Part shown: positions 59,543 to 64,000 of the stretch, piece after piece
Layout: each line of letters opens with the position of its first letter
How positions within the stretch are numbered: position 1 is the first letter of the stretch
Origin: DATJOJ01 sp035507035
GTDB lineage: Bacteria > Acidobacteriota > Terriglobia > Terriglobales > Acidobacteriaceae
Direction of reading: 5' to 3'
NCBI GenBank assembly: GCA_035507035.1
Contig: DATJOJ010000003.1
Span: 67,195-131,194, forward strand
Length of the DNA stretch: 64,000 bases
Made by a program: the position numbers and the translations under genes
Notes under the pieces: model-generated
Seen by the model: the letters and a program-made list of their open reading frames with translations, nothing else
The model's database searches: none
Told to the model about the DNA's origin: nothing

Positions 59543-61186
59543 TCAGAAGCCTCCACCACTCGGTTGGTTGCCCTGCCCGATGGACCTTGGAGTCGGAGAT
59601 GGAGGAGGCGCCTGGCTCGGGGCGTTCGTCGGTGTCGTAGTGCTCTCCTGTCCAGAAGGGTTATTGGGAGCAAGCTGGCCGATGGAAGATCCGGAAACTA
59701 CTAACTCCACGCGGCGATTCTGCTGCCGGCCCGAAGCGGTATCGTTGGATGCGATGGGCTGGCTGGGGCCGAAGCCTTGGGTCGTCATCGATGACAGATT
59801 CACTCCCTGGCTAGCCAGGTAACTGCGAACCGCCTCCGCCCGTTGCTGAGATAGGCGTTCGTTAAACTCCAGAGTGCCCGTGCTATCGGTGAAGCCGTCG
59901 ATCTCTACATGAATATCGGGGTACGAAAGAAGAATGCCGGCAACTTTAGCCAGACGCTCTCGCGCAGTTGGGCGAAGGTCAGATTTTGCCGTATCGAACA
60001 AAACATCAGGCATGCTCACGATCAAACCACGGGCAGTGTCGCGAGTCTGTAAAACCTGATTCAACTGCTGCAACATGCGAGCCCGCATTTGAGCTTTTTC
60101 ATTTTCGGCTTGCTGTCTTGCTTGTTCGGCCTGCTGGCGAGCCTGGTCGGCCTGTTGTGCCTGCAAGGTTGCCTGTTGTTGAGCCAGTTGGGCCTGCTGA
60201 GCTTGCTGCTTTGCCTGCTCGGCCGCGGCTTGTTGTGCCTGCGCCTCGGCTTGCGCCTGGGCGGCTGCAGCTTGTTGTTGCTCGGCTTCAGCCTTAGCCT
60301 GGGCGGTGCGTTCGGCGGCTTCTTTTTGCTGGCGTTCAACTTCTGCCTGTTGCTCGTTCTTGATCGCCATCACGCGAGCTTCTTCCGCCGTCTGAGTAGC
60401 TTCGCGGGCGACGGTTCCGATCGGTCCATTTCCCTGTTTGCGCCGATAATAGTCTTCGGCTTGATTTAAGAGATCCTGAGCCTTCTGCAATTCCGCCGCG
60501 GCATATTGATCGGCCTGAGCATCCTTGGCGATACGGACTGCGTTTCGTGCTTCCAGCAGATCGAGTGGGGTTTTATTGCTGACGTCGTAGACATTAGGCG
60601 TGATCGGCTGGACTTGCGAGTCGTAAGTTTCCCGCGAAATCAGCTCATATCTCACATCGACAGGCTCTACTCCGCCCTGCGTGTCGCGACGAACGATATT
60701 CTGTGCAACCACAAGCTCGCTCGGTTCGGCGACCGCGAAATCTGGCTCCGCGGTTACGATCAAGGCGAACGCTTGCAGGTCCGTGGTCGCGTGCAGGGAG
60801 GCCTTACCGTCCTTGACAATCAATTCACCGAGATTCTTGGCCTGTCCGTCCGGCGAGATCGCCCAAAGCACGTAGGTGAGATAGGCCAGACCAAAACTGT
60901 TAGCGGGACGAAGGTGGTGAAGCTCAGCGTCGACGCGAACCGTACCCGGCTTGCTTTCCACTTTGGCTTCGCCATCGATAAGTGGGGCGATATCAGTGCC
61001 TTTGATGTTCACCTTGGTCGAGGCTTTGTGGTGATAGTCGATAGCTTCGGTGCTACGCGAAACAACTTTCATGCGGTAACCAGTGGTTTCGTTACCGGTC
61101 ACTGAAGTCTGTTGTGCGGATGCGAAGGAAACAGACACGACCAATGCCAGAGATACAGCAATCGTGAATTTCGCGAATCGGGTCAT
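59543..61186 (-). CDS. OmpA-family protein with long Ala/Gln coiled coil
   Basis: A 547-residue exported protein with a signal peptide (MTRFAKFTIAVSLALVVSVS to FASAQ). Residues about 25-200 form a beta-type domain of unknown fold. Residues about 215-395 are an extended coiled coil rich in QQA, EQA and AQAEA repeats, highly repetitive in the DNA at about 60050-60320. The C-terminal OmpA domain (about 395-510) has DVLFDTAKSDLRPTARERLAK, VEIDGFTDSTGTLEFNERLS and GRQQNRRVEL, the peptidoglycan-binding signature. A Pro/Ser/Thr-rich tail follows. GGGAGGCGC precedes the ATG. It probably links the outer membrane or periplasm to peptidoglycan. Confidence 0.9.
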   Translation of the reverse strand: MTRFAKFTIAVSLALVVSVSFASAQQTSVTGNETTGYRMKVVSRSTEAIDYHHKASTKVNIKGTDIAPLIDGEAKVESKPGTVRVDAELHHLRPANSFGLAYLTYVLWAISPDGQAKNLGELIVKDGKASLHATTDLQAFALIVTAEPDFAVAEPSELVVAQNIVRRDTQGGVEPVDVRYELISRETYDSQVQPITPNVYDVSNKTPLDLLEARNAVRIAKDAQADQYAAAELQKAQDLLNQAEDYYRRKQGNGPIGTVAREATQTAEEARVMAIKNEQQAEVERQQKEAAERTAQAKAEAEQQQAAAAQAQAEAQAQQAAAEQAKQQAQQAQLAQQQATLQAQQADQARQQAEQARQQAENEKAQMRARMLQQLNQVLQTRDTARGLIVSMPDVLFDTAKSDLRPTARERLAKVAGILLSYPDIHVEIDGFTDSTGTLEFNERLSQQRAEAVRSYLASQGVNLSSMTTQGFGPSQPIASNDTASGRQQNRRVELVVSGSSIGQLAPNNPSGQESTTTPTNAPSQAPPPSPTPRSIGQGNQPSGGGF

Positions 61187-61371
61187 AGCGCCTCCCACCA
61201 AAATGGACGAACGAGAATCATGTCGTTCCCTAATGTGAACGAAAAACCGTCTCTAACCCAATCGGGCTGACACGGTACATTGACGAAATAATTTGTGGAT
61301 ATGGAAACAACGACAGCCCGCGACGAGGCGGTTCATGAGAACCGCCCCCAATGACAGTGTTCGCTTAATTT

Positions 61372-61935
61372 CTAACTTGCACGGGGTAATGGTTTATCGG
61401 TAGCCTGCCAGTCGGCGTGAGCTTCACCGCTGGATGCGACGTCGGTGGCGCCAGTTCGCTCCAAGGTCAGCTTTGCCTTCTTGGTCCAATCCGAACTGTC
61501 ACAGTGGACGGAAAGCAAGATTCCGCCTTCCTTGATGCGGCCTTCGTAACGCTTTGCTTCGTATTCGGGAATCCCAATGCCAATCAAGGCGCCCGTGATT
61601 CCGCCGACGGCGCCTCCGACGCCGACACCCGTCAAAGCGGCGACAATCGGGCCCGCTGCGATCAACGGCCCTACGCCTGGGATCGCCAACGCGCCGATTC
61701 CCACCAGCCAACCGAGAGCCCCACCAACGATTGCTCCTGTGGTCGCTCCCGTGGCCGTACCTTCGGGCACCTTGGTGTTTTTCTCGACTGCGAAATCCTT
61801 CGTTCCCTTATTTTCGGGGAACAGCACGGAGATGTCTGTATTGCGGAATCCCTCCGAGCGTAGCTGATCGACCGCGTACTCCACTTCTTCTTGAGTGCGA
61901 TAGATTCCGAATGCCGCCGTATTTTTTCCAGCCAT
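61372..61935 (-). CDS. General-stress-type protein (YflT/GSP17M-like) with glycine-zipper helices
   Basis: A 187-residue protein. Residues 1-55 resemble the YflT/general stress protein 17M domain: FGIYRTQEEVEYAVDQLRSE then GFRNTDISVLFPENKG. The centre is a very Gly/Ala-rich pair of membrane helices (ATGAIVGGALGWLVGIGALA, GVGVGGAVGGITGALIGIGI), typical of glycine-zipper membrane insertion. A C-terminal alpha/beta part follows (GGILLSVHCDSSDWTKKA). AAGGAGC precedes the ATG. Related proteins occur beside OmpA- and CsbD-type genes in other acidobacteria (recollection). Confidence 0.8.
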   Translation of the reverse strand: MAGKNTAAFGIYRTQEEVEYAVDQLRSEGFRNTDISVLFPENKGTKDFAVEKNTKVPEGTATGATTGAIVGGALGWLVGIGALAIPGVGPLIAAGPIVAALTGVGVGGAVGGITGALIGIGIPEYEAKRYEGRIKEGGILLSVHCDSSDWTKKAKLTLERTGATDVASSGEAHADWQATDKPLPRAS

Positions 61936-62146
61936 TACAAGCTCCTTAGTAGTAGTACGTTCACCGGTTCGATGGTTTGCTGGGGGAAGCAGGATGCCAA
62001 TAAGGAAAAAATCGGGCGTTCTCAGCAAGCGCCTTAGTTACAGAGAATTCTGCCGCAAAGTACAGAGCTATTGGGATTGTCGCTTTCTAACCACACTGGC
62101 TATGCTGCTGGAGTGTTGAACGGATTCGCTCGCTAAAGGAGGCACT

Positions 62147-62320
62147 ATGTTGTATTGGGCGCTAATGTTCTTGGTCGTGGCGATCATCGCGGCGATTTTC
62201 GGATTCACCGGTGTAGCGGTGGCGGCGGCCGGCATTGCCAAACTGTTGTTCTTTATTTTCCTGGTGCTATTCGTGATCGCCTTGATCACGCACCTGGGAC
62301 GCCGCGGAAGCGCGCTCTAG
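62147..62320 (+). CDS. DUF1328/YtjA-family small membrane protein
   Basis: A 57-residue protein of two hydrophobic helices: MLYWALMFLVVAIIAAIFGF, then TGVAVAAAGIAKLLFFIFLV and a basic end. AAAGGAGG lies seven bases before the ATG. The family is small and found beside stress genes in many bacteria. Its function is unknown. Confidence 0.9.
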   Translation: MLYWALMFLVVAIIAAIFGFTGVAVAAAGIAKLLFFIFLVLFVIALITHLGRRGSAL

Positions 62321-62361
62321 ATCGTCAATCGTGAGAGGACAGCGTGACGACAGGAATGGCG

Positions 62362-62565
62362 TCACGCTGCCTCTAACATTTGTGGTTGCGGTTCCGGCGG
62401 CATACAGATAAGCCGAATGCTATCGCGATGACGAGGAATGGCACGCGTAATCGCAATCAGAGCATTTGACTGGCAACGCGGACAGCGGGTGGCAGAATTT
62501 CCCACGGCTTCACACTCCGTGCACAAGTGGGCATCGGCAAGGTTCACAAACGTTTTTTCCTGCAT
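62362..62565 (-). CDS. Small zinc-ribbon protein
   Basis: A 67-residue protein with CTEC at residues 15-18 and CPRC at 28-31, the four-cysteine zinc-ribbon arrangement, followed by a short strand-rich tail. The N-terminus reads MQEKTFVNLADAHL. It is convergent with the DUF1328 gene. It may bind nucleic acid or act as a partner subunit, but nothing in the sequence specifies which. Confidence 0.75.
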   Translation of the reverse strand: MQEKTFVNLADAHLCTECEAVGNSATRCPRCQSNALIAITRAIPRHRDSIRLICMPPEPQPQMLEAA

Positions 62566-62655
62566 AGCGTAAATACCTTCTCTCGCGAGCGCTTCTTATT
62601 GTCATATCTACAGGGTTTCTTCCGGGCAATCAGGTCTTCCCTGTAAGTGCGAAGG

Positions 62656-62672
62656 GATAACGTGTGGTTATC
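62656..62672. promoter_or_regulatory. Inverted repeat in the csbD upstream region
   Basis: GATAAC and GTTATC flank GTGTG, a symmetric 6-bp dyad of operator size, about 180 bp before the csbD-like start. It lies in a 286-bp gap (62566-62851) in which I see nothing else. Confidence 0.3.
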
Positions 62673-62851
62673 TCTTTCGTTATGTATCGTCCAAGTAATC
62701 AGCGCGGCGAGAAAATCTCGCGAAAAGAACGGGCAAAGCTCGCTACAGCAATCCTTTCGATCAGTTACACCTTCAGCCGGATTCTTGCTCGCTCTCGTCC
62801 GCGGTATGTTCGAAAAGCAAGATGGGTTTAAAACTAACGGAGGACAACTGA

Positions 62852-63091
62852 ATGAACTGGGATCAAGCGGCGGGCAAGTGGAATCAGGTCAAGGGTTCCG
62901 TAAAAGAACGGTGGGGAAAATTGACGGACGACGATCTTACCGTCATTGCCGGCAATCGCGACAAGCTGATGGGAAAGATTCAGGAAAGGTATGGCGTTAC
63001 CAAGGAGAAAGCCGAAGAAGAACTCAGTCAATGGAAGATGCCTTCAAACGTGACTTATGAAGAAGAAGTGACCAAGCGTAAGGTAGGCTAA
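62852..63091 (+). CDS. CsbD-family general stress protein
   Basis: A 79-residue hydrophilic protein with the CsbD pattern: MNWDQAAGKWNQVKGSVKER then WGKLTDDDLTVIAGNRDKLM. The C-terminus has an added charged segment. CsbD is under general-stress sigma control in Bacillus (established for that species), but its biochemical role is unknown. GGAGGAC lies about eight bases before the ATG. Confidence 0.9.
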   Translation: MNWDQAAGKWNQVKGSVKERWGKLTDDDLTVIAGNRDKLMGKIQERYGVTKEKAEEELSQWKMPSNVTYEEEVTKRKVG

Positions 63092-63103
63092 CTATTTCGT
63101 CTC

Positions 63104-63131
63104 CCTGCCGCGAGAATTGCCTCGCGGCAGG
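63104..63131. terminator. Strong hairpin between convergent csbD and trehalase genes
   Basis: CCTGCCGCGAG (63104-63114) and CTCGCGGCAGG (63121-63131) are perfect 11-bp arms around AATTGC, 12 bp after the csbD stop. No T tract on either strand, so it may act as a bidirectional barrier rather than a classical intrinsic terminator. Confidence 0.6.
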
Positions 63132-63152
63132 ATGGACGAAAAGTTGATCGAA

Positions 63153-64000
63153 TCAATGCACCGAGGCCGACCCGATTTTTCTTGCCCATTCCTGGGGCAA
63201 GTCGTGTAGCAGTTCAAGAAACACCGCGTTTGTCCAGCCGAAACCGACAATGTTTCCACGATACCCTTCCGCAACCTGAATGTTGGACGAGTCGGTTACG
63301 ACGTTGTATTTCTCGCGGATGTTGCCATCGCGCTCAAAATTGGCGAGCACCATCGAAAGGAACTTGTAAGAGATCCGATCAGCATCGGTGTCGTAGCCAT
63401 AGCGGCGGAGCCCCTCAATCGCCAACAACTGGATCGGAGCCCAGCCATATGGATAGTCCCATTGCACGCCGGTATCCTGCGTGCTCATCGCCAGGCCACC
63501 CTGATGCTCAAGGAGATTTAAATTGTGAACGACGGCGCGAGCCTGAGCCGGAGTGGCAACCCCCGCCCACAGCGGGTAAAACGTTGTCGCGTAAACATAG
63601 GAAGATAATTTTTTCGTTTGGAGGTCATAGTCAAAATAAAGTCCACGCTGAGAATTCCATAAAAGCGACTGAATGATCCTGCGTCGTTTTTGCGCCCTCT
63701 CTTTCCATAGTGTGGCGGCTTTCTTGTCTCCCAACCACAGGCTTAGTTGCTGCATGTCCGTTTCGGTTTTATAGAGAAGGCTGTTCAAGCAGACTGGTGC
63801 ATAGAATTGAGTGTCGGCGCCGTACGGTCCGAAGCGGAAACTGATGTCGAATCCGGATTCGCGCATGGCACGATCGCCTTTGTAGTATTGCGGGCTCAAT
63901 GCGACGTATTCGACTTTGTCGCACGAGGCCGGTGATCGGCCCGCACAAGGTTGTTGGGAATAGGGCGGCGACAGTAAACGCGGATTCGCCGACTCGATCA
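63153..64000 (-). CDS. Trehalase, GH37 (C-terminal part; 5' end outside window)
   Basis: The frame is open to the right edge and enters as IESANPRLLSPPYS. It then has YYKGDRAMRESGFDISFRFG, LNSLLYKTETDMQQLSLWLG, MSTQDTGVQWDYPYGWAPIQ and AEGYRGNIVGFGWTNAVFLE, matching the GH37 (alpha/alpha)6 trehalases in the region holding QWDYPxGWxP and the base-containing ERY-type end. GH37 trehalase hydrolyses trehalose to two glucose. Location (periplasmic or cytoplasmic) cannot be told without the N-terminus. Its presence 8 kb from treXZY suggests both synthesis and turnover are encoded locally. Confidence 0.92.
   Translation of the reverse strand, partial: IESANPRLLSPPYSQQPCAGRSPASCDKVEYVALSPQYYKGDRAMRESGFDISFRFGPYGADTQFYAPVCLNSLLYKTETDMQQLSLWLGDKKAATLWKERAQKRRRIIQSLLWNSQRGLYFDYDLQTKKLSSYVYATTFYPLWAGVATPAQARAVVHNLNLLEHQGGLAMSTQDTGVQWDYPYGWAPIQLLAIEGLRRYGYDTDADRISYKFLSMVLANFERDGNIREKYNVVTDSSNIQVAEGYRGNIVGFGWTNAVFLELLHDLPQEWARKIGSASVH

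Noticed and set aside
60061..60469. Long open frames on both strands within the OmpA-like coiled coil
   Set aside because: Low-complexity shadow of the CAG/GCC-rich coiled-coil codons of the real gene on the minus strand.
62825..62852. GTTTAA as a sigma-B-type promoter for csbD
   Set aside because: No GGGTAT-type -10 at a suitable distance, and sigma-B is not expected in this phylum.

Overview
The window reads as chromosomal DNA of a soil-type Acidobacteriota (probably Terriglobia). This is an inference from protein family content and moderately high GC. The supporting features are an MqnE-type (futalosine) menaquinone gene, a TreX/TreY/TreZ trehalose set, a class II fructose-bisphosphatase, PilZ proteins, several small families common in acidobacteria (DUF1059, DUF3175, DUF3147, DUF1328, CsbD, YciF), and many start codons without a Shine-Dalgarno site. 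I see no insertion sequence, prophage, CRISPR array, rRNA or origin. There is one tRNA, tRNA-Ala(CGC). Both window ends cut genes: metH on the left and a trehalase on the right.

Layout. 1-5.7 kb: the 3' part of cobalamin-dependent methionine synthase, a GNAT acetyltransferase and three membrane proteins. 5.7-6.25 kb: a gene-free stretch that opens with a strikingly self-complementary element (a predicted three-way junction, a small hairpin, then a terminator), a candidate structured RNA. 6.25-17.7 kb: a TetR regulator convergent with a methylmalonyl-CoA decarboxylase homologue, a GAF-PAS hybrid kinase, an MIO-family ammonia-lyase whose triad is Ala-Cys-Gly, a BNR-repeat protein, DoxX, EngB, a sugar epimerase and two convergent PilZ proteins. 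17.9-24.5 kb: a GAF-TM-AMIN-amidase fusion, an S9 peptidase, a metallophosphoesterase lipoprotein and another lipoprotein. 24.7-32.1 kb: a small membrane protein and SPFH protein, then a tightly coupled module of secreted protein, solute-binding protein, NtrY-like kinase and NtrX-like sigma-54 activator.

32.1-40.9 kb: CYTH protein, tRNA-Ala, glpX, a Tat-exported Ntn asparaginase, a two-gene unit encoding a hibernation-factor/sigma-factor fusion and an eRF1-like protein, mqnE, an MFS transporter and a decayed multicopper oxidase. 40.9-47.8 kb: small proteins, a zinc-dependent phospholipase C-like protein, an AsmA-like protein, paired DUF3147 proteins, pyrophosphatase and two further broken genes. 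47.9-57.1 kb: treX-treZ-treY on the minus strand with a divergent GH15 gene, making trehalose from glycogen or maltodextrin. 57.1-64 kb: an amine oxidase, then a run of small stress-type proteins (basic KSR protein, YciF, OmpA-like, YflT/17M-like, DUF1328, zinc ribbon, CsbD) and a GH37 trehalase.

How the genes work together (inference). The right 16 kb looks like an osmotic/desiccation-stress island: TreX debranches glycogen, TreY and TreZ convert the maltodextrins to trehalose, trehalase and perhaps the GH15 enzyme recycle it, and the small proteins belong to families induced by stress in other bacteria. The hibernation-factor/sigma fusion next to an eRF1-like protein could link ribosome dormancy, release or rescue, and transcription. 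With the candidate structured RNA it is the most unusual content here. Several loci are decaying: a TPR tail, the multicopper oxidase, DUF3175, and a truncated Gfo/Idh gene.
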